Shown here one piece after another: positions 7,098 to 15,332 of a DNA stretch of 64,000 nt. Source of the DNA: Collinsella sp. (GTDB taxonomy: Bacteria; Actinomycetota; Coriobacteriia; Coriobacteriales; Coriobacteriaceae); the NCBI GenBank assembly GCA_018381235.1, contig JAGZSF010000005.1:1-64000 (forward strand). The letters run 5' to 3'. The position numbers were made by a program, and so were the translations under genes. The notes beneath the pieces were generated by a model. The model saw only the letters and a program-made list of their open reading frames with translations, ran no database searches and was not told where the DNA came from. The number at the start of each line of letters is the position of its first letter. Positions within the stretch are counted from its first letter, which is position 1.

Positions 7098-8399
7098 ATG
7101 GATCAAACGCAGACGAGCAACGACGCTCCCCTGCCAACGCAAAGCACTCCCCAACCGGAGCAAATGACCGTTTCACCTGCACAAAAACCCCTAGTAACCA
7201 TTGTGCACGCATCGGTTGGATCGGGCCACAAAGCCGCCGCCAACGCGATTGCACAAGCATTTGATCTTATCCGCGGCACCAAGGGAATCCCTGAGGATAT
7301 TGAAATTGAAGTGCTCGATATCCTTGATTTTGGACGTATTAAATTCGACGGCAATAAGACCGCGGCTTCTTTTACGGGAGCCACACGCCCCATTTACGAC
7401 CTGACCTGGCGATATACGCTTACGGGACATCTTCTCTGGGGCGGCGGCACAGCATGGTCACGAATTATGTTCCCCGCCTTCAACGAATACGTCCGGACCC
7501 GCAGGCCCATAGCCGTGGTCGCAACACACATTACGGCGGCCAACGTCGCTGTGGGCGCCCGCGTCATCACGGGTATTGATTTTCCGGTCATCTGCGTGCC
7601 GACCGATTACGAAGTCGAAGGATTTTGGCCCCACAAGGACACCGACCTATTCTGTGTAGCCAACGAGTTTATGGCCGAAACGCTGCGCCCGCGCAAGGTT
7701 CCCGAGGCAAAGATTCGCATTACCGGCATCCCTATTCGCGCCGGATTCGACACGAATTACGATCGCGAGGAAGAGCTAACCAAGTTCAACCTCCCCACCG
7801 ACAAGACCGTCGTGCTGGTAATGGCCGGCGCCAGCTTGCCCCAGCCTTACGTCCGCTTTCGCGCGGCGATGGACCACACCCTCCCCTTCCTGCGCAGCTT
7901 CGAAGACATGCACTTTGTCTTTTTACCCGGCAAAGACGTGGAGTATGCCACCCGGCTGAAGACGCTCTTCGATGCCATGAAGCTCGAAAACGTCACGGTG
8001 TTGGACTATGTCGACGACATGGCGGCCCTCATGCACGGCTGCGACTTGGCAATCCTCAAATCGGGCGGACTCACGGTCACCGAGTGCCTCTGCGCGCATC
8101 TGCCGATGATCCTGCTGGGCAAGTCATATGGCCAGGAAAAGGCCAACACCACCATGCTCACCGGCATGGGCGCCAGCATGCACGTCACCACGGCACGAGA
8201 GCTCATCGTAACGTTGCGCCACCTGCACGACCATCCCGAATCACTCAAAGCCCTGCTCATCAACGGCGAAGTACTACGCCGCCCCCATGCAGCCAAAGAC
8301 ATCGCCGTCGCCACCATGGAACTCGTAGGCAAACCCCAGAAAAGAAAACGCGCATTCTGCCGCTTCTACTGGGGCGGAAAACCCGCGCATATCCGCTAG
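7098..8399 (+). CDS. MGDG synthase / UgtP-type glycosyltransferase
   Basis: GT28-like glycosyltransferase of 433 aa that probably adds sugar to diacylglycerol for glycolipid and lipoteichoic anchor synthesis. The N-terminal domain has the MGDG-synthase signature VGSGHKAAANAI after HAS; the C-terminal half has SGGLTVTECL, the donor-nucleotide binding region. The start at 7098 has GGGGAG six bases upstream; a GTG at 7041 would add 19 unlikely residues. The first 30 residues are Gln/Thr/Pro-rich and probably disordered. It is divergent from trxB and followed by repeat A1. The sugar donor and processivity are not readable from sequence. Confidence 0.87.
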   Translation: MDQTQTSNDAPLPTQSTPQPEQMTVSPAQKPLVTIVHASVGSGHKAAANAIAQAFDLIRGTKGIPEDIEIEVLDILDFGRIKFDGNKTAASFTGATRPIYDLTWRYTLTGHLLWGGGTAWSRIMFPAFNEYVRTRRPIAVVATHITAANVAVGARVITGIDFPVICVPTDYEVEGFWPHKDTDLFCVANEFMAETLRPRKVPEAKIRITGIPIRAGFDTNYDREEELTKFNLPTDKTVVLVMAGASLPQPYVRFRAAMDHTLPFLRSFEDMHFVFLPGKDVEYATRLKTLFDAMKLENVTVLDYVDDMAALMHGCDLAILKSGGLTVTECLCAHLPMILLGKSYGQEKANTTMLTGMGASMHVTTARELIVTLRHLHDHPESLKALLINGEVLRRPHAAKDIAVATMELVGKPQKRKRAFCRFYWGGKPAHIR

Positions 8400-8412
8400 C
8401 GTCTTAATGTTC

Positions 8413-8516
8413 GCTTGCCTGTGGGAGGCCCCTATATATCATCCCGTGCTCAAACATTCTCGCTTCGCTGCGAAACTGCGCGCGGGACGATATATAGGGG
8501 CCTCCCACAGGCAAGC
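8413..8516. repeat. Family A palindromic element, copy A1
   Basis: Two 37-bp arms (8413-8449 and 8480-8516) are complementary at 35 of 37 positions around a 30-nt core (8450-8479). The core, read on the minus strand, starts GCAGTTTCGCAGCGAAGCG and ends GAATGTTTGA, and recurs in A2 in the opposite orientation. The outer arm sequence (GCTTGCCTGTGGGAGG) is not shared with A2. The nearest gene ends 13 bp upstream. Confidence 0.85.
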
Positions 8517-8592
8517 TGCGTTAACGTACTTGCAGCTATACCAGATTCCCCACCATCAGAATCTGCAAAGGCAAAACCAAAAATATAAATAT

Positions 8593-8641
8593 AGTAAGCC
8601 GATGCGAGAAAGGAGGTTTTCCTTTATCGCATCGGCTTACT
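8593..8641. terminator. Long hairpin between A1 and A2, probable terminator
   Basis: A 15-bp perfect stem (8593-8607 with 8627-8641, AGTAAGCCGATGCGA and complement) continues after one mismatch into a 6-bp stem AAAGGA/TCCTTT with loop GGTTT. On the minus strand it is followed by TATATTTATATTTTTGG, so it best fits termination of the dut/nrdR transcript; on the plus strand there is no T-run. The rest of 8517-8677 holds no gene that I can support. Confidence 0.5.
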
Positions 8642-8677
8642 AGAAAGAAAGGCTTTAATTATTCAAGCGAGTAACCG

Positions 8678-8780
8678 CCCGCCCGCCTCTCACACATATC
8701 GTTCCACGCGCAGTTTCGCAGCGAGCGAAGCGAAGCGAGAATGTTTGAGCATGGAATGATATGTGTGAGAGGCGGGCGGG
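8678..8780. repeat. Family A palindromic element, copy A2 (inverted relative to A1)
   Basis: The 32-bp arms at 8678-8709 and 8749-8780 are complementary at 30 of 32 positions around a 39-nt core (8710-8748). The core equals that of A1 in reverse complement, except for 9 extra bases from a repeated GCGAA unit. Near the core, the arms carry TTCCA/TGGAA where A1 has TCCCG/CGGGA, a compensatory change. The outer arm (CCCGCCCGCCTCTC) is unrelated to A1. Confidence 0.85.
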
Positions 8781-8796
8781 AGGGATACGAGCACCC

Positions 8797-9240
8797 CTAA
8801 GCTACGCCGCTGGAGCCGAAGCCTCCTTTGCCTCGGTCGGTTTCGTCTAGTTCCTCTACTTCTACGAGGTTGACCGTGGGGACTTCTTGGATGACGAGCT
8901 GGGCGATGCGGTCGCCTTTGTTGATTTGGATGTTGTTCGTGGGGTCTAGGTTGATGAGGATGACTTTGAGCTCTCCTCGGTAGTGGGCGTCGATGAGGCC
9001 AGGAGTGTTGACTATGGACAGGCCTTGCTTAATGGCCAGGCCGCTGCGGGGCTGGACGAAGCCGGCGTAGCCGTCGGGCAGGGCGACAGCTAGGCCCGTG
9101 GAGACCAGGCGACGCTCAAAAGGCTTGAGGGTGCAATCCTCGTTGGCTCGGAGGTCAAGACCGGCATCCGTGGGATGGGCGTATTTGGGAAGCTCGACGG
9201 TTGGGTCGAGACGCTTAATGTTAACGGTAATGTTGGACAT
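8797..9240 (-). CDS. dut: dUTP diphosphatase
   Basis: Trimeric dUTPase of 147 aa that hydrolyses dUTP to dUMP, keeping uracil out of DNA and feeding dTMP synthesis. All five family motifs are visible: DAGLDLRA, PRSGLA, the NTPGLIDAHYRGE segment, GDRIAQLVI and the C-terminal GKGGFGSSG. It begins 4 bp after the nrdR stop on the same strand, so dUTP removal and ribonucleotide reductase control are co-transcribed. It ends just past repeat A2. Confidence 0.97.
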   Translation of the reverse strand: MSNITVNIKRLDPTVELPKYAHPTDAGLDLRANEDCTLKPFERRLVSTGLAVALPDGYAGFVQPRSGLAIKQGLSIVNTPGLIDAHYRGELKVILINLDPTNNIQINKGDRIAQLVIQEVPTVNLVEVEELDETDRGKGGFGSSGVA

Positions 9241-9244
9241 GAAA

Positions 9245-9688
9245 TCACCTTAGCTTGTCGAGCTCTTGCAGAAACTCATCGACGTCTTTGAAATCGCGAT
9301 AGACCGAGGCAAAGCGGATGTAGGCCACTTTATCGATCTTGGCCAACCGCTTAAGAACCATATCGCCCAGCTCATGGGACGTAACGGCCGTAAGCGTACG
9401 GGAGCGAAGCTCGACCTCAATATCGTCAATGATCTCGTTGAGCTTCTTAGTGTCGATATCACGCTTGATCGTGGCGCGCATCAAACCGACCAGAAGCTTA
9501 TTGCGATCGAACCGTTGCTTAGTTCCGTCTGACTTAATGACCTCGATAGGGTCTTCACAACGCTCAAATGTCGTAAAACGATAATTACATGAGCAGCATT
9601 CGCGACGGCGCTTGATGGTGTTATTAGATTCCTGCATGCGGGAATCAACAACACGGGTATGTGCTTTGCCGCATTTAGGACAGCGCAT
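9245..9688 (-). CDS. nrdR: Transcriptional repressor NrdR
   Basis: 147-aa repressor of ribonucleotide reductase genes. A zinc ribbon at residues 3-34 (CPKCG and CCSC) is followed by an ATP-cone from about residue 49 (IEVIKSDGTKQRFDRNKL), which senses ATP/dATP. Size and architecture are typical. RBS AGAGGAGG precedes the start. It forms a probable operon with dut. The nrd genes it would control are not in this window. Confidence 0.97.
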   Translation of the reverse strand: MRCPKCGKAHTRVVDSRMQESNNTIKRRRECCSCNYRFTTFERCEDPIEVIKSDGTKQRFDRNKLLVGLMRATIKRDIDTKKLNEIIDDIEVELRSRTLTAVTSHELGDMVLKRLAKIDKVAYIRFASVYRDFKDVDEFLQELDKLR

Positions 9689-9739
9689 GGTACCTCCTCT
9701 AAAACGATTACAAGGGTACCATGCGACGGTACTTAAATC

Positions 9740-10189
9740 TTAGGAACGTGCGGGAACTTTAAGATGCGCACCGGCATCGAGCGAGCCATGCTCCAGGTGA
9801 TTGACGTTGCGGATCATATCAGAGGTCTCCTGTGTGGAAAGACCCTCAATCGGATGCTCCTGGGCAAGCGACCACAAGGAATCGCCAGACTGAACACGGA
9901 CGGTCTCGTAGGTAACGTTAGATGCCGACTCGGCATATGCGGCGTGACGAGCGCCGAAAATCGAGGTAGCAAGTACAAAGAAGAGCGTGAACGCAACGGC
10001 CAGGGCGACAATCGTCGAGACCTTTAGGGCAACGGGAGCCGAAGTCGTGGCGACGCACTGGCTGCGGGCGGGCTTGCCAGGCAGTGTTTGGAAACCAGGC
10101 CGGCCGCCTTTGACAACCGTAAAAGCCGGCACCGCAGGCGCCTCGAGCTTAAGGGCGAGGTTTCCCTGGACCATATCCGTTGCGTTCAT
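9740..10189 (-). CDS. Membrane-anchored LysM protein, SOS-controlled (YneA-like context)
   Basis: 149-aa protein with a Pro/Gly/Lys-rich N-terminal cytoplasmic region, one membrane helix around residues 57-78 and a C-terminal LysM domain (about 95-148, with VQSGDSLWSLAQEHP) placed outside the cell. It is divergent from lexA, and its promoter (TTGACA at 10302-10307, GATAAT at 10280-10285 on the minus strand, 16-bp spacer) contains a LexA box. A LysM protein next to lexA is the YneA arrangement of Firmicutes, where it delays division during DNA damage; that role is inferred here. ATG codons at 10192 and 10189 are adjacent; the second has the better distance from AGGAG. Confidence 0.8.
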   Translation of the reverse strand: MNATDMVQGNLALKLEAPAVPAFTVVKGGRPGFQTLPGKPARSQCVATTSAPVALKVSTIVALAVAFTLFFVLATSIFGARHAAYAESASNVTYETVRVQSGDSLWSLAQEHPIEGLSTQETSDMIRNVNHLEHGSLDAGAHLKVPARS

Positions 10190-10260
10190 CATGTTCTCCT
10201 CTCGCGTGTTTTGCTGAGAACAGTTTTATCAAGCCGCGCGGACAAAAATGTCTAGCGCGA

Positions 10261-10328
10261 GAACGAATGTTCGGTTATTATTATCTTCGAACAGTTGTTC
10301 CTGTCAAGCAAAATTCGAACATTTGTTT
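10261..10328. promoter_or_regulatory. Three LexA boxes between the LysM gene and lexA
   Basis: GAACGAATGTTC (10261-10272) and GAACAGTTGTTC (10289-10300) are perfect GAAC-N4-GTTC sites; GAACATTTGTTT (10317-10328) has one mismatch. The middle site lies inside the spacer of the LysM-gene promoter, and the last lies 24 bp before the lexA start codon. They should give SOS control of both genes and lexA autoregulation. Confidence 0.92.
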
Positions 10329-10352
10329 GAAATGGGTAGAGAGGATGCCCTG

Positions 10353-10997
10353 ATGGCTCGCAAAATTACCAAGCGTCAGCAGCAAATTTACGACTTCATC
10401 AAGGAATATCAGCAGGAGAAGGGTTATCCGCCCAGCGTGCGCGAGATGGCTTCTGCCGTGGGTCTTTCCTCCCCCAGCACCGTGCACGCCCATCTCTCTG
10501 CCCTGGAGGCGCGCGGGCTACTCAAGCGCGATGCCACCAAACCGCGCGCCCTGGAACTCTTTAACGAGGACGGTTCCTCGGTCTCAATTTCTAAATCTGA
10601 CGAGCCCACCGCACCTCGCGGAACGGTCTCGCTACCGCTCGTTGGTCGCGTCGCGGCTGGGATTCCCATTCTGGCCGAGCAGAATATCGAAGACACTTTT
10701 ACTATCCCGACCGAAATCGCCACTGATCAGGGTTCCTTTATCCTTGAGGTACATGGGAGCTCAATGATCAATGTCGGCATCTTCAATGGCGATTACATCA
10801 TCGTCCGCGAGCAAAAGAGTGCCATGAACGGCGAAATTGTCGTGGCCATGATTGATGGTTCAGCGACCGTCAAGACGTTCTACAAGGAGCAGGGACGCGT
10901 ACGCCTGCAGCCTGAGAATGACACAATGGAGCCTATCTATGCAACGAATCCCGTTATCTTGGGCAAAGTCGTCGGCTTGATGCGCCGGTTCTCGTAA
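10353..10997 (+). CDS. lexA: LexA repressor
   Basis: SOS repressor of 214 aa. N-terminal winged helix (about 1-65, with SVREMASAVGLSSPSTVHAHL as recognition region), the autocleavage site Ala-Gly in RVAAGIPI, the catalytic Ser in GSSMIN and Lys in TVKTFYKE. RecA filaments stimulate its self-cleavage; recA lies 9.5 kb away. The start at 10353 has GAGAGGA eight bases upstream and gives the usual LexA N-terminus; an ATG at 10332 is possible but would overlap the RBS region. Three LexA boxes precede it. Confidence 0.97.
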   Translation: MARKITKRQQQIYDFIKEYQQEKGYPPSVREMASAVGLSSPSTVHAHLSALEARGLLKRDATKPRALELFNEDGSSVSISKSDEPTAPRGTVSLPLVGRVAAGIPILAEQNIEDTFTIPTEIATDQGSFILEVHGSSMINVGIFNGDYIIVREQKSAMNGEIVVAMIDGSATVKTFYKEQGRVRLQPENDTMEPIYATNPVILGKVVGLMRRFS

Positions 10998-11701
10998 TGC
11001 AAAAACGCATCACCATCTTTGATACCGTCCGCGGGTTTACGATGATTTCAATGGCGGGTTTTCACGCTTGTTACGATCTCGCCTACCTGTACGGCTGGGA
11101 CATGCCCTGGTTTACACAGACTGTCCTTCAAGACATCTGGCGCGCCAGCATCAGCTGGGTATTCTTGTTTATCGCGGGTTGGATGTGCACTCTTTCGCGC
11201 AACAATATCAAACGTGCCGCCAAATACGCCATAGCAACACTCGTCGTCTGGTTGGCAACAACACTTGTCTCAGTCGACGATTCGGTTAATTTTGGCATCA
11301 TCTACTGCATGGCCGCATGTACCGGCATCGTAGCGTTGACCGATCCCGTCCTTAAGAAGATTTCGGCGAGATGGGGCATGTCCCTATGCCTTGTGTTGTT
11401 TGCCCTCACCTGGAGCATCCCCAAAACGATCTACCCTGTCCCCTACCTGGCGTGGCTGGGATTTCCAAGCCCTGGGTTTGTCTCAGGTGATTACTACCCC
11501 ATCATCCCGTTTATCTTTATGTATCTTGCAGGATACTTCGCCGCACATATAGCGCAGGGAATCGATAAAACCGCCCCAAGCTGGGCCTACGCCAATCCCG
11601 TCCCGGCGCTCGCCAGCCTTGGACGTCATGCACTCCCCTTTTATCTGCTGCATCAACCCATCATTCTGGGCATTTTAGAGCTCGTCTACTCGGTGCGATA
11701 A
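10997..11701 (+). CDS. DUF1624 / heparan-alpha-glucosaminide acetyltransferase-like membrane protein
   Basis: 234-aa integral membrane protein with about six hydrophobic helices. The N-terminus IFDTVRGFTMISMAGFHACYD matches the DUF1624 pattern (family members related to HGSNAT acyltransferases), with the conserved Arg and His in the first helices. Its ATG shares one base with the lexA stop (TAATG), so it is translationally coupled to lexA and may be induced by DNA damage; that link is unusual. The substrate is unknown. Its last 16 bases overlap the 3' end of the convergent hflX. Confidence 0.72.
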   Translation: MQKRITIFDTVRGFTMISMAGFHACYDLAYLYGWDMPWFTQTVLQDIWRASISWVFLFIAGWMCTLSRNNIKRAAKYAIATLVVWLATTLVSVDDSVNFGIIYCMAACTGIVALTDPVLKKISARWGMSLCLVLFALTWSIPKTIYPVPYLAWLGFPSPGFVSGDYYPIIPFIFMYLAGYFAAHIAQGIDKTAPSWAYANPVPALASLGRHALPFYLLHQPIILGILELVYSVR

Positions 11702-12975
11702 CGCTCGAGCCGCGGCGCGATACGGGCCGGCAGCTTCGCCACAATGCGAACGCCGTCCTCAAGATATTCCTCATGCAAAAGGGTTCCCTGCTCATGCACC
11801 AGCGTGATGAGGGCGCCTTCGCGATACGGGATATCAGCAGAGAGCAACACATCGGTAGCAGCCGCCTCACGAGCAATACGGTCGACGAGATCGTCGAGTC
11901 CCTCGCCCGTCTGGGCCGAGAACAGCACGGCCTCGGGATAGCGACGCCGGAAGCTCAGTCGATCAACGCTATCGAGAAGATCGATTTTATTGAACACCGT
12001 AAGCGTCAAACGCTCGCCGGCACCGATCTCGTCAAGAACGCGATCGACTGCCTCGAGCTGGCGCTCGTAGTCCTCGTCAGAGGCATCCACAACTTTAAGG
12101 ATCAGATCGGCACCAAGAACCTCAGACAGCGTGGACTTAAAAGCATCAACGAGACCATGCGGTAGCTTTTGAATAAAGCCAACGGTATCGGTAATCGTCA
12201 TACCGCGACCGCCGGGCAGGCGATACGAACGCGTCGTCGGGTCGAGCGTAGCAAACAGCTTGTCCTGCGAAAGTACCGTAGAGCCGGTCAGGCGATTGAG
12301 CAACGTCGATTTACCGGCATTGGTATAACCGGCTAACGCGACGCGAAACGCCGGTGACTCAATGCGGCTCTTGGACTGGACATCGCGACGCTGTTCAACC
12401 TGCTTGAGCTCACGACGAAGCGCGGCAATCTTATTGCGAATCAAGCGACGGTCAACCTCGAGCTGGCTTTCACCCTGGCCAAAGCGCGAACCGATGCCGC
12501 CGCGCGTCTGCTCCTTGGCAAGATGGCTCCACATGCCACGCAGACGAGGCAACAGATATTGAAGCTGCGCCAGCTGTACCTGTAGGCGTCCCTCACGCGT
12601 CTGAGCATGCAGGCCAAAGATATCCAAGATCAGTGCTGTACGATCGATAATCTTTACCGGCTCGCCCACGGCTTTCTCCAAATAGGATTGCTGCGAGGGC
12701 GATAAATCGTCGTCGAAGATAACAACATCGACATCCATACGATGCACGAGCCCGCAAAGCTCCTCAACCTTACCGGAGCCGATAAACGATTTTGGATACG
12801 GCTTGACCAGACGCTGTGACAAACGCGCTACGCACTGGGCGCCAGCCGTATGGGCCAGACGCTCAAGCTCGTCAAGCGAACGATCGAGCGGCCACGCATT
12901 GTCGCGCCACTCAACACCAACTAATATGGCACGCTCGGGCTCGGGCGCCGTGGGAACAAGGGGAAACCGAGCCAT
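11686..12975 (-). CDS. hflX: GTPase HflX
   Basis: Ribosome-associated GTPase of 429 aa that splits stalled or heat-damaged 70S ribosomes. The N-terminal HflX domain includes the glycine-rich IGSGK and RGGIGSRFGQGE segments with a helical linker; the G domain has G1 GYTNAGKSTL, G3 DTVGF and G4 NKID. It overlaps miaA by one base (TAATG). The hflX-miaA pairing is common in bacteria. Its C-terminus overlaps the end of the DUF1624 gene on the other strand. Confidence 0.96.
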   Translation of the reverse strand: MARFPLVPTAPEPERAILVGVEWRDNAWPLDRSLDELERLAHTAGAQCVARLSQRLVKPYPKSFIGSGKVEELCGLVHRMDVDVVIFDDDLSPSQQSYLEKAVGEPVKIIDRTALILDIFGLHAQTREGRLQVQLAQLQYLLPRLRGMWSHLAKEQTRGGIGSRFGQGESQLEVDRRLIRNKIAALRRELKQVEQRRDVQSKSRIESPAFRVALAGYTNAGKSTLLNRLTGSTVLSQDKLFATLDPTTRSYRLPGGRGMTITDTVGFIQKLPHGLVDAFKSTLSEVLGADLILKVVDASDEDYERQLEAVDRVLDEIGAGERLTLTVFNKIDLLDSVDRLSFRRRYPEAVLFSAQTGEGLDDLVDRIAREAAATDVLLSADIPYREGALITLVHEQGTLLHEEYLEDGVRIVAKLPARIAPRLERYRTE

Positions 12976-13913
12976 TAGGCCGCCTCGATACGGTGAAGGA
13001 TATCCTCAACGACCCCATCGATCGTAAACTCGTCCATATCGAACCACACGATGCGGTCATCGCGTTTAAACCACGAAAGCTGACGCTTGGCATAGCGACG
13101 CGAACGCATCTTGATGAGTTCGCGAGCCTCATCCATGCTTATCACGCCATTGAAAGCATCGACGATCTCTTTATAGCCAATTGCCTGCATCGACGTTAGG
13201 GCATCTCCCAGCCCCTGGTCCATAAGACCGCGGACCTCATCGACAAGACCCTGCTCAAACATCAGATCGACGCGTAGGTTAATGCGTTCATAGAGCACCT
13301 CGCGATTTCGCGTCAAGCCAAACCATAGGGCATGATAATGCTCGCGCGGAACACTAAACTGACTTTTTTGCTGTGCATAGGAGATACCATCATCATGCAT
13401 CTCGAGCGCACGAATCACACGGCGCACATTATGGGGATGAATAACAGCAGCAGATTCTGGATCGCGCTCGGCAAGCAGGGCATGCAGTTCTTCCTCGCCA
13501 ATACGCTCGGCAAGCTCCTGATAGCCCGCACGGCGATCGTCCTCAAGTTCACCCGAGGGAAAGTCCATCTCATCAAGGGCGGCCTTAAGATACAGCCCCG
13601 TACCCCCGCAAAACACCGGTAGGCGGCCCTCGCCAAGCAAGCGCTCAACATGCGCGCGAGCGTCAGCCTGATAAAGCGCAGCAGAATATGCCACACCCGG
13701 CTCTACGATGTCGACGAGACGCAGCGGCGCCGTACACTCATCGGGCGCCATCTTTGCGGTACCGATGTCCATGCCGCGATAAATTTGCATCGCATCGCAC
13801 GACAGCACTTCGGACGAAAGACGAGCTGCCAAACGGTCGGCGACATCACTCTTACCAACCGCCGTCGGACCGACGATCGCAACGGCGGAAAGACCTGCCC
13901 TGGGAGAAACCAT
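12975..13913 (-). CDS. miaA: tRNA dimethylallyltransferase MiaA
   Basis: 312-aa enzyme that prenylates A37 of tRNAs reading UNN codons, the substrate for MiaB. The P-loop GPTAVGKS is at residues 15-22, followed by DAMQIYRGMDIGTAK and the PPT-fold regions. It overlaps miaB by one base (TAATG), so the two steps of ms2i6A37 synthesis are made from one transcript in reverse order: miaB, miaA, hflX. Confidence 0.96.
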   Translation of the reverse strand: MVSPRAGLSAVAIVGPTAVGKSDVADRLAARLSSEVLSCDAMQIYRGMDIGTAKMAPDECTAPLRLVDIVEPGVAYSAALYQADARAHVERLLGEGRLPVFCGGTGLYLKAALDEMDFPSGELEDDRRAGYQELAERIGEEELHALLAERDPESAAVIHPHNVRRVIRALEMHDDGISYAQQKSQFSVPREHYHALWFGLTRNREVLYERINLRVDLMFEQGLVDEVRGLMDQGLGDALTSMQAIGYKEIVDAFNGVISMDEARELIKMRSRRYAKRQLSWFKRDDRIVWFDMDEFTIDGVVEDILHRIEAA

Positions 13914-15283
13914 TAGCGCGGCTCGCCCACAACGGAGCCGGACAAATACCAGGTCTTGGCAACGTCAACGTCAACATCAACGATCTTGCCAACAAGCTGA
14001 TCGATGCTGTAACCCTCGGGGATAGGCGCATGAACGGTCTGATTCTTGGGACTCTTGCCCAGCAGGACCGCATCGTTCTTCTTGCTCGTGCCCTCAATGA
14101 GCGCCGGCACCACAGCATGAAGCTCACCCTGGTTATACTCGTGTGCCGTGGTCTCGATAACCTTAACCAGGCGGTTGAAACGCTCGAGAATAACCTCATG
14201 CGGCGTAGGATCGTCAATCTCGGCGGCAGGGGTACCGGCGCGCTTGGAATAGATGAAGGTATAGGCCTGAGCATAACGGACCGTCTCGGCAAGTGAGAGC
14301 GTCTGCTCAAAGTCTTCTTCAGTCTCGCCCGGGAAGCCAACGATAATGTCGGTCGAGAGCGCGATATCGGGCATGCGGTTGCGAATGCGATCGACCAGGC
14401 CCAGATAGTCCTCGCGTGTATAACGGCGATTCATCTCTTTGAGGATCCGTGTCGAACCTGACTGGACGGCCAAGTGCAGCTGCGGCATAACGGCAGGCGT
14501 CTCGGCCATGGCGTCGATGGTCTCGGGCAATAGATCCTTGGGATGCGAAGACGTGAAGAAGATGCGCTCCACACCCGTATCGCCCACGGCACGTAGCAGA
14601 TCGGCAAAACGCGGCTTGCCAAACAGATCGCGACCATATGAGTTAACGTTTTGGCCCAGCAGTGTAATCTCACGCACGCCCTGGCGCACCAAACCGGTCA
14701 CCTCGTCGACAATTTCCTCGAAGGGGCGGCTCTTTTCGCGACCGCGCACGTACGGCACGATGCAATAGGTGCAGAAATTATTGCAGCCCGTCATGATGGG
14801 CACCCAGGCGTGATACTGGGTCTCGCGATGCCACGGCATGCTCATGGCATCCGTATCCTCATGCTCATTGGTGCGGATATGACGCTTGCCGTCAAGGAAC
14901 GCCTCGGCAATGAGCTCGGCCACATGTGCGATAGAATGCGTGCCAAAGATGACATTGACGTTATCGACGTTGGTGAGAAGGCCCTCGCCATCACGCTGCG
15001 CGATGCAGCCGCCCACGGCAACCACACGCTTGCCCGAAGGCGAAGGCGGCAGGCTTTTGCAGGAATTGCACTGACCGTACAGGCGAGTATCGGCGGCCTC
15101 ACGCACACAGCATGTCATGAAGACAACGATATCGGCATGCTCGGGATCGAGCGCCATGAGGCAACCATACGAATCGAGCAGACCGCTCACACGCTCGGAG
15201 TCGTGCTGATTCATCTGGCAGCCAAAGGTGCGGATAAAGTAGGTTTTACCGGCAAGAATATCGCGTACGGAACGCTGGTCCAT
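13913..15283 (-). CDS. miaB: tRNA-2-methylthio-N6-dimethylallyladenosine synthase MiaB
   Basis: Radical SAM methylthiotransferase of 456 aa adding the 2-methylthio group to i6A37. N-terminal UPF0004 domain with the TFGCQMNQHDSE cluster motif, the radical SAM CxxxCxxC in CNNFCTYCIVPYVRG, and a C-terminal TRAM domain. The ATG at 15283 is chosen because AGGA lies 9 bases upstream; the ATG at 15289 sits too close to it. It is one of three methylthiotransferases in this window, with RimO and MtaB. Confidence 0.95.
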   Translation of the reverse strand: MDQRSVRDILAGKTYFIRTFGCQMNQHDSERVSGLLDSYGCLMALDPEHADIVVFMTCCVREAADTRLYGQCNSCKSLPPSPSGKRVVAVGGCIAQRDGEGLLTNVDNVNVIFGTHSIAHVAELIAEAFLDGKRHIRTNEHEDTDAMSMPWHRETQYHAWVPIMTGCNNFCTYCIVPYVRGREKSRPFEEIVDEVTGLVRQGVREITLLGQNVNSYGRDLFGKPRFADLLRAVGDTGVERIFFTSSHPKDLLPETIDAMAETPAVMPQLHLAVQSGSTRILKEMNRRYTREDYLGLVDRIRNRMPDIALSTDIIVGFPGETEEDFEQTLSLAETVRYAQAYTFIYSKRAGTPAAEIDDPTPHEVILERFNRLVKVIETTAHEYNQGELHAVVPALIEGTSKKNDAVLLGKSPKNQTVHAPIPEGYSIDQLVGKIVDVDVDVAKTWYLSGSVVGEPR

Positions 15284-15332
15284 GTGCATAAGTCCTAACG
15301 ATGGAAGGGAGGCGAATCGAGGCAGGCAGAAG

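Noticed and set aside
8407..8643. A 78-codon frame through repeat A1 and the hairpin
   Set aside because: It lies wholly in palindromic repeat sequence and lacks an RBS; the peptide is unlike any family.
8413..8780. Possible CRISPR-like array
   Set aside because: Only two copies in opposite orientation, with variable arms and no spacers or cas genes.
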